Below are positions 16,886 through 26,265 of a stretch of DNA of 64,000 nt, piece by piece; position 1 is the first letter of the stretch, and every line of letters starts with the position of its first letter. The DNA is from Mesorhizobium caraganae (GTDB lineage: Bacteria > Pseudomonadota > Alphaproteobacteria > Rhizobiales > Rhizobiaceae), in the NCBI RefSeq assembly GCF_016836705.1, contig NZ_JAFCGY010000010.1, forward strand, positions 110,802-174,801, given 5' to 3'. The translations under genes and the position numbers were made by a program. Below the pieces are notes generated by a model. It had not been told where the DNA came from. It saw only the letters and a list, made by a program, of their open reading frames with translations, and made no database searches.

Positions 16886-16920
16886 AGCCGAGCGCCCGGC
16901 CCCGACAGGGACCGAGCGCA

Positions 16921-18144
16921 TTATTCCGCGGGAACGGCGGCCGCGTCGCATCCGTCCAGCTCGCATTCATGGGTGGCCAGGCTTCGCTGTCCGGCGAGCA
17001 CCGTGACCAGAGCGATAGTGCCGGCAGCGACCGAAACCCAGAACCCGTTCCGGGCGCCGAACTCGTCCACCACCGCGCCGGCGGCAAACGAGCCCAGCGC
17101 CATGCCGATGCCGATGCCGGTCATCACCCAGGTGATGCCCTCGGTCAGCATCGCTTCCGGCACATGCCGCTCGATCAGGCCGAAAGCGGTGATGAAGGTC
17201 GGCGAAATCGCCACGCCGCTGACGAACACGGTCAGCGCCAGCAGCGGCACGGTGCCGGCCGTCAGGGGTAGCAAAGTGCCGAGCGCGACAAGAGCGACCG
17301 CGATGGCCAGTTGGCGCTGCAGCGGTGCTTTCAGATTGAGCGCGCCGACAACGAGGCCGAGCACGAACGATCCCAGCGCATAGACCCCGATAACGAGGCT
17401 GGCGGCGCCCGGTTGGCCGAGCTCCTTGGTAATCGCCACCGTGCTCACTTCCGTCGTGGCGAAGGTGGCGCCGACGAAGATCAGGGCAAAGGTGATGATC
17501 TGCACCGGCCGCAGCCGGATTGCCGAGCCGCTCGTGACATGATCCACCGGCCGCACTTGCGGCTCGGTCGAGCGCTGCAGGATGAAAGCTGTGGAGCCGA
17601 TGGCGAGGAACAGCGTGCTCACCAGAACACCAGCTTCGGGGAAGAGGGCGGCGCTCAAGCCCACCGACAGCGATGCGCCTGCGATGTAGACGAGTTCGTC
17701 CGCAGCCGACTCGAAGGCGAAAGCGGTGTTCATCTGCGGCCGGCCGCGAAAAATCTCGGTCCAGCGCGCGCGCACCATGGCCGGCATGCTGGGCATGGCG
17801 GCAGCCGCCAATGCCGACACGAACAATGTCCATAGCGGCCAGTCCTGATTGGCTGCCGCAATCAGCATCGCAAAGGCGATCACGGTGACGATGGTGGTGG
17901 GAACAACGATACGCGTCTGGCCGAGCCGGTCGACCAGCCGTGAGATTTGCGGTGCAACGAAAGCATTGCTCAGCGCGAACGTCGCCGCGACGGCGCCGGC
18001 CAGCCAGTATTCGCCATGCGTTTGCGACAGCATCGCCACAATGCCGATCGGCGCCATGGCGATCGGCAGGCGCGCCAGGAAGCCGGCGCTGGCAAAGCCC
18101 TTGGCTCCGGGGGCACGAAAGATTTCGGCGTAGGGGTTTTGCAT
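16921..18144 (-). CDS. MFS efflux transporter
   Basis: 407-residue major facilitator superfamily protein with about 12 transmembrane segments, probably a drug or metabolite exporter. The start at 18144 (MQNPYAEIFRAPG) has GAGGAG six to seven bases upstream; an earlier in-frame codon would run over the promoter. Loop 2-3 carries APQISRLVDRLGQTRI, a variant of the MFS motif A, and LIERHVPEAMLTEGITW is the C-half equivalent seen in YfcJ-like proteins. It diverges from a TetR gene; its promoter has the repressor operator inside the -35/-10 spacer, implying substrate-inducible efflux. Confidence 0.9.
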   Translation of the reverse strand: MQNPYAEIFRAPGAKGFASAGFLARLPIAMAPIGIVAMLSQTHGEYWLAGAVAATFALSNAFVAPQISRLVDRLGQTRIVVPTTIVTVIAFAMLIAAANQDWPLWTLFVSALAAAAMPSMPAMVRARWTEIFRGRPQMNTAFAFESAADELVYIAGASLSVGLSAALFPEAGVLVSTLFLAIGSTAFILQRSTEPQVRPVDHVTSGSAIRLRPVQIITFALIFVGATFATTEVSTVAITKELGQPGAASLVIGVYALGSFVLGLVVGALNLKAPLQRQLAIAVALVALGTLLPLTAGTVPLLALTVFVSGVAISPTFITAFGLIERHVPEAMLTEGITWVMTGIGIGMALGSFAAGAVVDEFGARNGFWVSVAAGTIALVTVLAGQRSLATHECELDGCDAAAVPAE

Positions 18145-18179
18145 TGCGGGCTCCTCGACAAAGGCCAATTCAACAATTA

Positions 18180-18194
18180 CATACGATGCGTATG
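18180..18194. promoter_or_regulatory. TetR-type operator A
   Basis: CATACG-ATG-CGTATG, identical to operator C and sharing both arms with operator B. It covers the expected transcription start of the MFS gene. Confidence 0.75.
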
Positions 18195-18199
18195 ATTGT

Positions 18200-18227
18200 A
18201 AGATAGCGCATACGCGACGTATGTCAA
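18200..18227 (-). promoter_or_regulatory. Promoter of the MFS transporter gene
   Basis: On the minus strand, TTGACA (18222-18227), a perfect -35, is followed after 16 bases by TATCTT (18200-18205). Operator B (18209-18223) fills the spacer and touches the -35. Start of transcription would be near 18193, inside operator A, about 49 bases before the start codon. Confidence 0.65.
18209..18223. promoter_or_regulatory. TetR-type operator B
   Basis: CATACG-CGA-CGTATG, same arms with a different 3-base centre, lying between the -35 and -10 elements of the transporter promoter. Confidence 0.75.
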
Positions 18228-18231
18228 TTGG

Positions 18232-18246
18232 CATACGATGCGTATG
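18232..18246. promoter_or_regulatory. TetR-type operator C
   Basis: CATACG-ATG-CGTATG, located 17 bases before the tetR start codon, so it would also control tetR itself. Confidence 0.75.
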
Positions 18247-18263
18247 TGAATAGGGCCAGAACC

Positions 18264-18872
18264 ATGCACAGACCCCGCAAGGAGATGATCGCCGAAACGC
18301 GCGCCAAGCTGATCACGGCTGCCCGCAATGCCTTCGGTACGATCGGCTATGCCGAGGCGTCGATGGACGATTTCACCGCCTCGGCCGGGCTGACGCGCGG
18401 CGCGCTCTACCATCATTTCGGTGACAAGAAGGGGCTGCTGCAGGCGGTCATCGCCGAGATCGACGGCGAGATGGCGGTTCGCATAAATGAAATCGCGTCG
18501 AAAGCGCCGACCCGCTGGCAGCATTTCGTCGACGAATGCACGACCTATATCGAAATGGCGCTGGAGCCCGAAATCCAGCGCATCATGTTCCGCGATGGTC
18601 CGGCTGTGCTCGGCGATCCAGCGCAATGGCCGAATGCCAACGCCTGCGTCGGTTCAATGACCGATCATCTGACCAGTCTGCAGCAGGAGGGGGTGGTCGT
18701 CCCCGGCGTCGACCCCGAAACCGCCGCGCGGCTGATCAACGGCGCCAGCAGTCAGGCAGCACAGCGGATCGCCAATTCGAACGACCCCGAAGCGACGTCG
18801 AAGACCGTGGTGGCGGCCTTCAAACAGTTGCTCGAAGGGTTGCTGAAGAAGCAGGGTCCGCAGTCGGTCTGA
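18264..18872 (+). CDS. TetR/AcrR-family repressor of the divergent MFS gene
   Basis: 202 residues with an N-terminal helix-turn-helix (about residues 10-58; ARNAFGTIGYAEASMDDF and LTRGALYHHFGDKKGL). The C-terminal part is a TetR_C domain of the group that includes many efflux regulators. ATG at 18264 chosen; in-frame GTG (18246) and TTG (18228) lie inside operator C and have no ribosome site. Most likely binds the three CATACG-N3-CGTATG sites next door and is released by a transporter substrate. Confidence 0.9.
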   Translation: MHRPRKEMIAETRAKLITAARNAFGTIGYAEASMDDFTASAGLTRGALYHHFGDKKGLLQAVIAEIDGEMAVRINEIASKAPTRWQHFVDECTTYIEMALEPEIQRIMFRDGPAVLGDPAQWPNANACVGSMTDHLTSLQQEGVVVPGVDPETAARLINGASSQAAQRIANSNDPEATSKTVVAAFKQLLEGLLKKQGPQSV

Positions 18873-18965
18873 AATCTCACCGCCGAGACCCGGCATTTGC
18901 CGAGATTGACAATTTTCGGCCCAGGCTCATCCTCCCCAGCCATCTCTGAGGGGAGATTCGGGCGC

Positions 18966-19943
18966 ATGTGGGATTTCGAAATCGGCAGGTCGGTGTCCAT
19001 CATGATCAGGACATGGCCGTTCATCGTCTTTCGCATGATCGTCTATTTCGGCATCACGCTGGCCTATATCGTGGCGACCGGCAGCGGCGCCTCCGTCGGC
19101 TATGGCGTCGGCCACATCTCCACCGATCCCGACGGGCCGTTGTCCTTTGCACTCTGGGGCGGCATCGTCGGCATTGGCGTCGTTTCGATCGCGCTTTACT
19201 GGATCCGCGAATACATCCTCTACGTCGTCAAGGCCGGCCATATCGCCGTCATGGTCCATCTGATCGACGGTAGGGACGTTCCCAATGGCCAGGACCAGAT
19301 CGCCTACGCCAAGGATGTTGTGAAGGAGCGCTTCGCCGAGGCCAACATCCTTTTCGTGCTCGACCAGCTGGTCAAGGGCGCCATCCGCGCCATCACCGGT
19401 CTGATCGGCGGCATCGCCACCTTCCTGCCCATTCCGGGTCTCGGCGGCCTGGTCGCTTTCATCAACACGGTCATCCGCCTGTCGCTGACCTATGTCGACG
19501 AGATCATCCTCGGCTACAACATCCGCATCAACTCGTCCTCGCCCTTCGAGACGGCGCGGCAAGGCGTCGTGCTCTATGCCCAGAACGGCAAGACCATGGT
19601 CAAGAACGCCGTCTGGCTGGCGGTCATCATGTGGGGCGTGTCCTTCGTCATCTTCCTGCTGATGCTGGCGCCGGCCGCCGCCATCATGTGGCTCATTCCG
19701 GGGCAGCTCGGCGGCTGGGCCTTCGTGCTGGCGATCCTGCTGGCCTGGGCCTTCAAGGCGGCATTCATCGAACCCTTCGCCATCGCCTGCCTGATGCAGG
19801 TTTATTTCAAGACCATTGAAGGTCAGGTGCCGAACGCCGAATGGGACCAGCGGCTGGCCGAGGCGTCGTCCAAGTTCCGGGAGCTCAGGGACAAGGCGCT
19901 GGCCTCATTCGGCGGCTCGCGCTGGACGCAGCCAAGCACCTAA
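18966..19943 (+). CDS. Conserved multi-pass membrane protein of unknown function
   Basis: 325 residues with about five or six hydrophobic segments: near 20-45, 60-80, 135-165 (a Gly/Pro-rich hairpin around ATFLPIPGLGGLVAF), 225-260 and 265-290. A soluble, charged C-terminal tail of about 45 residues follows (EWDQRLAEASSKFRELRDKA). The start MWDFEIGRSVSI is preceded by GGGGAG at a rather long spacing. I do not recognise a named family; transport or scaffold roles are both possible. It stands alone between tetR and the deacetylase gene. Confidence 0.8.
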   Translation: MWDFEIGRSVSIMIRTWPFIVFRMIVYFGITLAYIVATGSGASVGYGVGHISTDPDGPLSFALWGGIVGIGVVSIALYWIREYILYVVKAGHIAVMVHLIDGRDVPNGQDQIAYAKDVVKERFAEANILFVLDQLVKGAIRAITGLIGGIATFLPIPGLGGLVAFINTVIRLSLTYVDEIILGYNIRINSSSPFETARQGVVLYAQNGKTMVKNAVWLAVIMWGVSFVIFLLMLAPAAAIMWLIPGQLGGWAFVLAILLAWAFKAAFIEPFAIACLMQVYFKTIEGQVPNAEWDQRLAEASSKFRELRDKALASFGGSRWTQPST

Positions 19944-20014
19944 ACCCTGTTGAACGTCGGGGCGGCGCGGCGTCAAACCATGGTCAAAGCGGCCGGGCGC
20001 GCCTATATCGGGTC

Positions 20015-20941
<927 letters not shown>

Positions 20942-20944
20942 AGT

Positions 20945-21196
20945 ATGGCTGGCGAAGCAAATGAAGACGTCAAGGCGATGAGCTTCGAGCAGGCACTCGA
21001 CGCGCTCGAAAAGATCGTCGATGATCTCGAACGCGGCGACGTGCCGCTCGATCAGTCGATCAGGATCTATGAACGCGGCGAGGCGCTGAAGGCCCATTGC
21101 GACCGGTTGCTGAAGTCGGCCGAAGACAAGGTCGAGAAGATCAGGCTGTCGCGTGACGGCAAGCCGGTGGGAACCGAGCCGCTCGACGCGGAGTAA
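20945..21196 (+). CDS. xseB: Exodeoxyribonuclease VII small subunit
   Basis: 83-residue small subunit of the XseAB single-strand exonuclease, which processes DNA ends during repair. SFEQALDALEKIVDDLERGD and LDQSIRIYERGEALKAHC form the two conserved helices. Length is normal. The large subunit gene xseA is not in the window. Tightly follows the deacetylase gene. Confidence 0.95.
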   Translation: MAGEANEDVKAMSFEQALDALEKIVDDLERGDVPLDQSIRIYERGEALKAHCDRLLKSAEDKVEKIRLSRDGKPVGTEPLDAE

Positions 21197-21241
21197 TTTG
21201 TCAAACGGGGCGGGCAGAGAAAGCAGGTAAGGAGTTCAAGC

Positions 21242-21508
21242 ATGTGCAGAAACATCAAGACCCTGTTCAACTTCGATCCGCCGGCAACCCATGACGAGAT
21301 CCGCGACGCCGCCCTTCAGTTCGTGCGCAAATTGAGCGGAACGACGCGCCCTTCGCAGCGCAACCAGGCGGCCTTCGACCGCGCCGTCGAGGCGATTGCT
21401 GAATCGGCGCATGAATTGCTGCATTCGCTGGAAACCACACACCATCCGCGCAATCGCGAAGAGGTGGCAGCCAAGGCAAAAGCCAAATCGGCGCTGCGCT
21501 TCGCCTGA
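21242..21508 (+). CDS. DUF2277 domain protein
   Basis: 88-residue protein starting MCRNIKTLFNFDPPAT, the characteristic opening of DUF2277, followed by a helical domain (RDAALQFVRKLSGTTRPS). AAGGAG is about seven bases before the ATG. No catalytic motif is evident and the function of the family is unknown. It lies between xseB and the pirin gene with short gaps, so it may share their transcript. Confidence 0.88.
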   Translation: MCRNIKTLFNFDPPATHDEIRDAALQFVRKLSGTTRPSQRNQAAFDRAVEAIAESAHELLHSLETTHHPRNREEVAAKAKAKSALRFA

Positions 21509-21518
21509 GGATATCCAG

Positions 21519-22439
21519 ATGAGTTTTTTCCCCGGCCGGGACCCTGAGCCTGGCGACGCCTTCGCCAGCGACCAGATTGAGCTGATGGTCATTCCGAACG
21601 CCAAGGACATTGACGGTTTTCAGGTTCGCCGCGCTCTACCGACGGCAAGGCGGCGGCTGGTCGGTCCCTTCATCTTCTTCGATCGCATGGGTCCGGCCAT
21701 ATTGCGCGCCGGCCAGGCGCTCGATGTCCGGCCGCACCCGCATATCGGGCTTTCCACCGTCACCTATCTGTTCGACGGCAAGATCAGGCACCGCGACTCG
21801 CTCGGCAACGAGATGGTCATCCAGCCGCGCGACGTGAATTTGATGACCGCCGGCCGCGGCATCGTTCATTCCGAGCGCACGCCCGAAGAACTGCGCGGCG
21901 CGCCGATGTCGGTCTCCGGCCTGCAGACCTGGCTGGCGCTGCCCGACGGCAAGGAGGAGGTGGCGCCGGTGTTCGAGAACACCGCGGCGCTGCTTCTGCC
22001 CGAAATCGACGCCGAAGGCGTCAGCGGCCGCGTGGTGATCGGCGATTTCCAGGGTTTGCGCTCGCCGGTAAGAGCCGACACCGAGACACTCTACGCCGAT
22101 CTGCGCCTCGCGCCCGGCGCCAGCGTGAAAATTCCAGCCGACGCCGAGGAACGCGCCATCTACACGCTGGATGGCGATGTCTCGATCTCGGGCGACCGTT
22201 TTCCGGCCGAGCGGCTGCTGGTGTTCCGGCCCGGCGACGAAATCGTCGTCTCATCCGAACGCGGCGCCCATTTCATGCTGTTTGGTGGGGCTTCGCTGGG
22301 GTCGCCACGCCACATCTGGTGGAACTTCGTCTCATCGTCGAAGGAGCGCATCGAACAGGCCAAGCAGGAATGGAAGACGGGCCGCTTCGATATCGTTCCT
22401 GGAGATGAGGAAGAGTTCATTCCGTTACCGGACAATTAA
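21519..22439 (+). CDS. Pirin-family protein
   Basis: 306-residue bicupin of the pirin family. The N-terminal cupin has VRPHPHIGLSTVTYLFDG with the metal-binding His pair, and HRDSLGN, IQPRDVNLMTAGRGIVHSE supplies the later His and Glu ligands. The C-terminal cupin ends with a conserved IWWNFVSSSKERIEQAK. Bacterial pirins include quercetin dioxygenases and proteins that modulate metabolism; role not determined here. Starts 10 bases after DUF2277; GAGG precedes the ATG. Confidence 0.92.
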   Translation: MSFFPGRDPEPGDAFASDQIELMVIPNAKDIDGFQVRRALPTARRRLVGPFIFFDRMGPAILRAGQALDVRPHPHIGLSTVTYLFDGKIRHRDSLGNEMVIQPRDVNLMTAGRGIVHSERTPEELRGAPMSVSGLQTWLALPDGKEEVAPVFENTAALLLPEIDAEGVSGRVVIGDFQGLRSPVRADTETLYADLRLAPGASVKIPADAEERAIYTLDGDVSISGDRFPAERLLVFRPGDEIVVSSERGAHFMLFGGASLGSPRHIWWNFVSSSKERIEQAKQEWKTGRFDIVPGDEEEFIPLPDN

Positions 22440-22548
22440 CGCCAGCAACACCCGCGTCACTGACACGCATTTACATTCGGCGGGCGGAGGCATATTTCGC
22501 CCATGATCAACGCGCATGAACGAAAATAGCTGGGCAGGCTCCTAAACA

Positions 22549-24462
22549 GTGAACGCAACGCTGCATACGCCGCTTCTCGACAAGGTCCGCATTCCAGCCG
22601 ACCTGAAGAAGCTTGACGAAAGCGAGCTGCCGCAGCTGGCCTCGGAGCTGCGTGCCGAGCTGATCGATGCCGTCTCGCATACGGGGGGGCATCTCGGCGC
22701 CGGCCTCGGTGTCGTCGAACTGACCGTGGCGCTGCACTATGTTTTCAACACGCCGGAAGACCGCGTGATCTGGGATGTCGGCCACCAGGCCTATCCGCAC
22801 AAGATCCTGACCGGCCGCCGCGACCGCATCCGCACGCTGCGCCAGGAGGGCGGCCTGTCCGGCTTCACCCGGCGCGCCGAGAGCGAATACGATCCGTTCG
22901 GCGCCGCGCATTCCTCGACCTCGATTTCCGCCGGCCTCGGCATGGCCATGGCGCGCGACCTCTCGGGCGGCCACAACAATGTCATTGCCGTCATCGGCGA
23001 CGGCGCGATGTCTGCCGGCATGGCCTTCGAGGCGCTGAACAATGCCGGCGCGCTCGATGCCCGGCTGATCGTCATCCTCAACGACAATGACATGTCGATC
23101 GCCCCGCCGACCGGCGCCATGAGCGCCTATCTGGCGCGGCTCGCGTCGGGCAAGACCTATCTCGGCCTGCGCGATTTCGGCAAGAAACTGACCTCCTATC
23201 TCGGCAAGCGCGCCGATCGCGCCATCACGCGGGCGGTCGAACATGCGCGCGGCTACGTCACCGGCGGCACGCTGTTCGAGGAGCTCGGCTTCTACCATAT
23301 CGGGCCGATCGACGGGCACAATCTCGAACATCTGATCCCGGTCTTGAAGAATGTCCGCGACAATGCCGACGGCCCGGTGCTGATCCATGTCGTGACTCAG
23401 AAGGGCAAGGGCTACGGCCCGGCCGAGGCCGCGCCCGACAAATATCATGGCGTCAACAAGTTCGACGTCATCACCGGCGCGCAGACCAAGGCGCCGGCCA
23501 ATGCGCCGGCCTACACCAAGGTGTTCGCCGAAAGCCTGATCCAGGAAGCCCGTGCCGACGACCGCATCGTCGCCGTCACCGCCGCCATGCCGAACGGCAC
23601 CGGCCTCGACCTGTTCGGCGAGGCGTTTCCCGCCCGGACCTTCGATGTCGGCATCGCCGAGCAACATGCGGTGACCTTTGCCGCCGGCCTCGCCACCGAA
23701 GGCTACAAACCCTTCGCCGCCATCTATTCGACCTTCCTGCAGCGCGCCTATGACCAAGTCGTCCACGACGTGGCGATCCAGAAACTGCCGGTGCGTTTCC
23801 CGATCGACCGGGCCGGCTTTGTCGGCGCCGACGGCGCCACCCATTGCGGCGCCTTCGACACCACCTTCCTGGCGACGCTGCCGGGCTTCGTCGTCATGGC
23901 GGCCGCCGATGAGGCGGAGCTTCGCCACATGGTGCGCACCGCCGCCTATTACGACGAAGGCCCCATTGCCTTCCGTTATCCGCGTGGCAACGGTGTCGGC
24001 GTCGACATGCCGGAGCGCGGCTCGGTGCTCGAAATCGGCAAGGGCCGCATCGTCAAGGAAGGCACCAAGGTGGCGCTCCTGTCCTTCGGCACCAGGCTGC
24101 AGGATTGCCTGATCGCCGCCGAGGAACTCGGTGCTGCTGGGCTGTCGACGACGGTTGCCGACGCCCGTTTCGCCAAGCCGCTCGATGAGGATCTGATCCG
24201 CCGGCTCGCCCGTTCGCACGAAGTGCTGGTGACGGTGGAAGAGGGCGCTGTCGGCGGCTTCGCCAGCCATGTGCTGCAGTTCCTCGCCCATGAAGGCCTG
24301 CTGGAAAGCGGCCTGAAAGTGCGCCCGCTGGTGCTGCCGGACGAGTTCACCGACCACGCCAAGCCGGAAAAAATGTATGCCGACGCCGGGCTCGATGCCG
24401 CCGGCATTGTGCGCACCGTGTTCGTTGCGCTCGGCCATTCCGCGCGCGCGCAGCGCGCCTGA
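22549..24462 (+). CDS. dxs: 1-deoxy-D-xylulose-5-phosphate synthase
   Basis: 637-residue thiamine-diphosphate enzyme condensing pyruvate and glyceraldehyde 3-phosphate, the entry step of the MEP isoprenoid pathway (also feeding thiamine and pyridoxal synthesis). The start is GTG at 22549; the ATG at 22516 is out of frame and soon terminated. Seen: SHTGGHLGAGLGVVELTVAL, WDVGHQAYPHKILTGR, the thiamine-binding GDGAMSAGMAFEALNNAG, and FPIDRAGFVGADG-THCG of the transketolase pyrimidine domain. ispH, the last enzyme of the same pathway, lies 14 kb away. Confidence 0.97.
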   Translation: MNATLHTPLLDKVRIPADLKKLDESELPQLASELRAELIDAVSHTGGHLGAGLGVVELTVALHYVFNTPEDRVIWDVGHQAYPHKILTGRRDRIRTLRQEGGLSGFTRRAESEYDPFGAAHSSTSISAGLGMAMARDLSGGHNNVIAVIGDGAMSAGMAFEALNNAGALDARLIVILNDNDMSIAPPTGAMSAYLARLASGKTYLGLRDFGKKLTSYLGKRADRAITRAVEHARGYVTGGTLFEELGFYHIGPIDGHNLEHLIPVLKNVRDNADGPVLIHVVTQKGKGYGPAEAAPDKYHGVNKFDVITGAQTKAPANAPAYTKVFAESLIQEARADDRIVAVTAAMPNGTGLDLFGEAFPARTFDVGIAEQHAVTFAAGLATEGYKPFAAIYSTFLQRAYDQVVHDVAIQKLPVRFPIDRAGFVGADGATHCGAFDTTFLATLPGFVVMAAADEAELRHMVRTAAYYDEGPIAFRYPRGNGVGVDMPERGSVLEIGKGRIVKEGTKVALLSFGTRLQDCLIAAEELGAAGLSTTVADARFAKPLDEDLIRRLARSHEVLVTVEEGAVGGFASHVLQFLAHEGLLESGLKVRPLVLPDEFTDHAKPEKMYADAGLDAAGIVRTVFVALGHSARAQRA

Positions 24463-24504
24463 ATCAAAATCTCACGCCTTTGAAGCGGTTTGCCGGCTTC
24501 TAAA

Positions 24505-24548
24505 GCAATTCCAGGAAAAGTGTGAAGCGGTTTTCCGTCCGGAATTGC
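24505..24548. repeat. 44-bp palindromic intergenic repeat, copy 2
   Basis: Same element as at 13400-13443, in the same orientation, with one substitution. Located 42 bases after dxs. Confidence 0.85.
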
Positions 24549-24671
24549 GTCAAGCGCTCTAGCCGTAACGCTCTGTTAACGCTTCTGTTTGGCGTTTCGC
24601 TTACCGTGTCTTTTGGCCGTTTTTCAACGCCGCCCTGCTAGAACCCGACCAAGGCAGGGAGTTAAAAAACA

Positions 24672-24956
24672 ATGCGAACGCTTCTGTGCGGCGCGGCCCT
24701 TTTGGCTGTCATCGCCGCGCCGGCCGTGGCCGAAACCCGCTATGACCGCAAGCTCGAACAGGCGGTGGTCGAGATCGTCGCCGGCAAGATGGGCAACATC
24801 AGGGGCGGCTTCTCCTACAAGCAGGTGCCGCAGCTCGTCGTCGTGCCGGACGTACCGGCTGCGCCCGTCGAGAGCTCGCCCAAGCAGGCTTTCGGCGACG
24901 CCGGTGACGGGCTGACGCCCGCCGTCGAGCGTGAGGTTTCGCGCACCATTTTCTAG
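24672..24956 (+). CDS. Small exported protein of unknown function
   Basis: 94 residues with a clear signal peptide (MRTLLCGAALLAVIAAPAVA, cleavage after AVA). The mature part has a charged helix (YDRKLEQAVVEIVAGKMGNI) and a Val/Pro segment (LVVVPDVPAAPVESSP). AGGGAG lies 8-9 bases upstream of the ATG. I do not recognise the family. Its TAG overlaps the TAG of the convergent GFA-type gene when that gene is read in its frameshift-corrected form. Confidence 0.72.
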   Translation: MRTLLCGAALLAVIAAPAVAETRYDRKLEQAVVEIVAGKMGNIRGGFSYKQVPQLVVVPDVPAAPVESSPKQAFGDAGDGLTPAVEREVSRTIF

Positions 24957-25352
24957 AACCACATATCGCGCACAGCGCCCATCGCGCGGCAGATCGTCAA
25001 AAGTGTCCAGCCCGTCGAAATGATCGATCGGCAGGTCCGCGACCGCCTCGGGCGGCGCCAGCCTGACATTGACGGCGATCCGCGTGCGGCCGCTGTCGCT
25101 GCTGCGCAAGCCGCGCCAGGCAAGCACACAGGCACAGGTCGGGCAAAACAGGATCTCGAAAGACGGCGTCTCCTTGCCGGCCCGCGTATAGGAACGCAGA
25201 GGTCCCGCAACGCGGATGCGCTCGTCGACAAAATCATAGGCCCACAGCGTGCCGTAGCGGCGGCAAAGCGTGCAGTTGCAAGCGGTGATCGGGCCGGGGT
25301 CGCCCTCCAGGGTCCAGTGGGCGGCGCCGCAATGGCAGGTTCCCGTCAGCAT
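24953..25352 (-). pseudogene. GFA/CENP-V family protein, probable frameshift near the C-terminus
   Basis: The N-terminal 125 or so residues are a complete GFA domain with zinc ligands CHCGA, CNCTLCRRYG and FCPTCAC, and the usual GLDTFDDLPRDGRC near the end. In the literal frame the protein then runs on for over 100 unlike residues, antisense across the next gene, to 24624. Inserting two bases in a TGTG tract (about 24969-24975) would instead give GRCVRDMWF and a stop at 24953, which looks like the normal end of the family. So there is either a real 2-base deletion or a sequencing error. The family covers glutathione-dependent formaldehyde-activating-type and many uncharacterised zinc proteins. 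Confidence 0.68.
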
Positions 25353-25500
25353 TCCTCCTCCTCCGCATTGCCCGGGCCATCCCGAGCAGGCATCTTGCCG
25401 GACTGGGTGCGATTATCAACCGGCGGCGGGCCGGCCAGCTTCTCTCGCCTCTCTCATCCAATGTCCTTGCCTTCGTGACCGGCTTTCGCCATGAAGGCCG

Positions 25501-26265
25501 ATGAACTCCCCTCTGCCAGCCAGCACACGCCAGCGGCTCGACGAATTGCTCGTCCAGCGCGGCCTGTTTGCAAGCCGCTCGCGCGCCCGCGACGCGGTCG
25601 AGCGTGGAACTGTCTCAGTCGACGGCGTGGTCGCCCGCAAGCCCGGCCAGACCGTCCTGCCGCAATGCCTCATCGTCATCGACGATCCCGCGCAAGGCTA
25701 TGTCTCGCGCGCGGCGCTGAAGCTGATTGCGGGGCTCGACCATTTCAGTCTTGATCCCTCGGGCTCGGAAGCCCTTGATATCGGCGCCTCGACCGGCGGC
25801 TTCACGCAGGTGCTGCTCGAGCGCGGTGCGGTCCACGTTACGGCCATCGATGTCGGCCACGGCCAGATGCATCGCGATGTCTCGTCCGACCCGCGCGTCA
25901 CCGTGATCGAGGGCTTGAACGCCCGCGAGCTCACGGCCGCCGATCTCGGCGGCCGTATCCCGGATTTCATCGTTTCCGACGTCAGCTTCATTTCGCTGAA
26001 ACTGGCGATGCCGCCGGCGCTTGCCATCGCCAGGCCGGGAGCGCGTGCCGTGTTCCTGGTCAAGCCGCAATTCGAGGCCGGCCGCGAGGCGATCGGCAAG
26101 GGCGGCCTGTTGAAAGACCCTTATGACGCCGCCCGCGTTGCCGGCCTGCTGCAGGAATGGCTCGAAGGCGTCCCTGGCTGGCGCACACTGGGTCTGCACA
26201 TGTCGCCGATCGAAGGCGGCGACGGCAACCGCGAATTCCTGCTCGGTGGGATCAAGGACCGATGA
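25501..26265 (+). CDS. tlyA: TlyA-family rRNA methyltransferase / hemolysin-like protein
   Basis: 254 residues. An S4 RNA-binding domain (about 11-75: RLDELLVQRGLFASRSRARD) precedes an FtsJ-like methyltransferase with the cofactor loop ALDIGASTGGFTQVLLERGA, the VSDVSFISLK strand and VKPQFEAGRE. TlyA enzymes methylate ribose in 16S/23S rRNA; the hemolysin name is historical. In rhizobia it commonly lies near dxs. Stop overlaps the next start as ATGA. Confidence 0.92.
   Translation: MNSPLPASTRQRLDELLVQRGLFASRSRARDAVERGTVSVDGVVARKPGQTVLPQCLIVIDDPAQGYVSRAALKLIAGLDHFSLDPSGSEALDIGASTGGFTQVLLERGAVHVTAIDVGHGQMHRDVSSDPRVTVIEGLNARELTAADLGGRIPDFIVSDVSFISLKLAMPPALAIARPGARAVFLVKPQFEAGREAIGKGGLLKDPYDAARVAGLLQEWLEGVPGWRTLGLHMSPIEGGDGNREFLLGGIKDR

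Noticed and set aside
22507..24438. 643-codon open frame antisense to dxs
   Set aside because: Arg/Gly/Ala/His-rich translation without family resemblance, produced by the GC-rich third-codon bias of dxs on the other strand.
24624..24952. Literal C-terminal extension of the GFA protein
   Set aside because: It would be antisense to a small gene with signal peptide and ribosome site, and is unlike the family; a frameshift explains it better.
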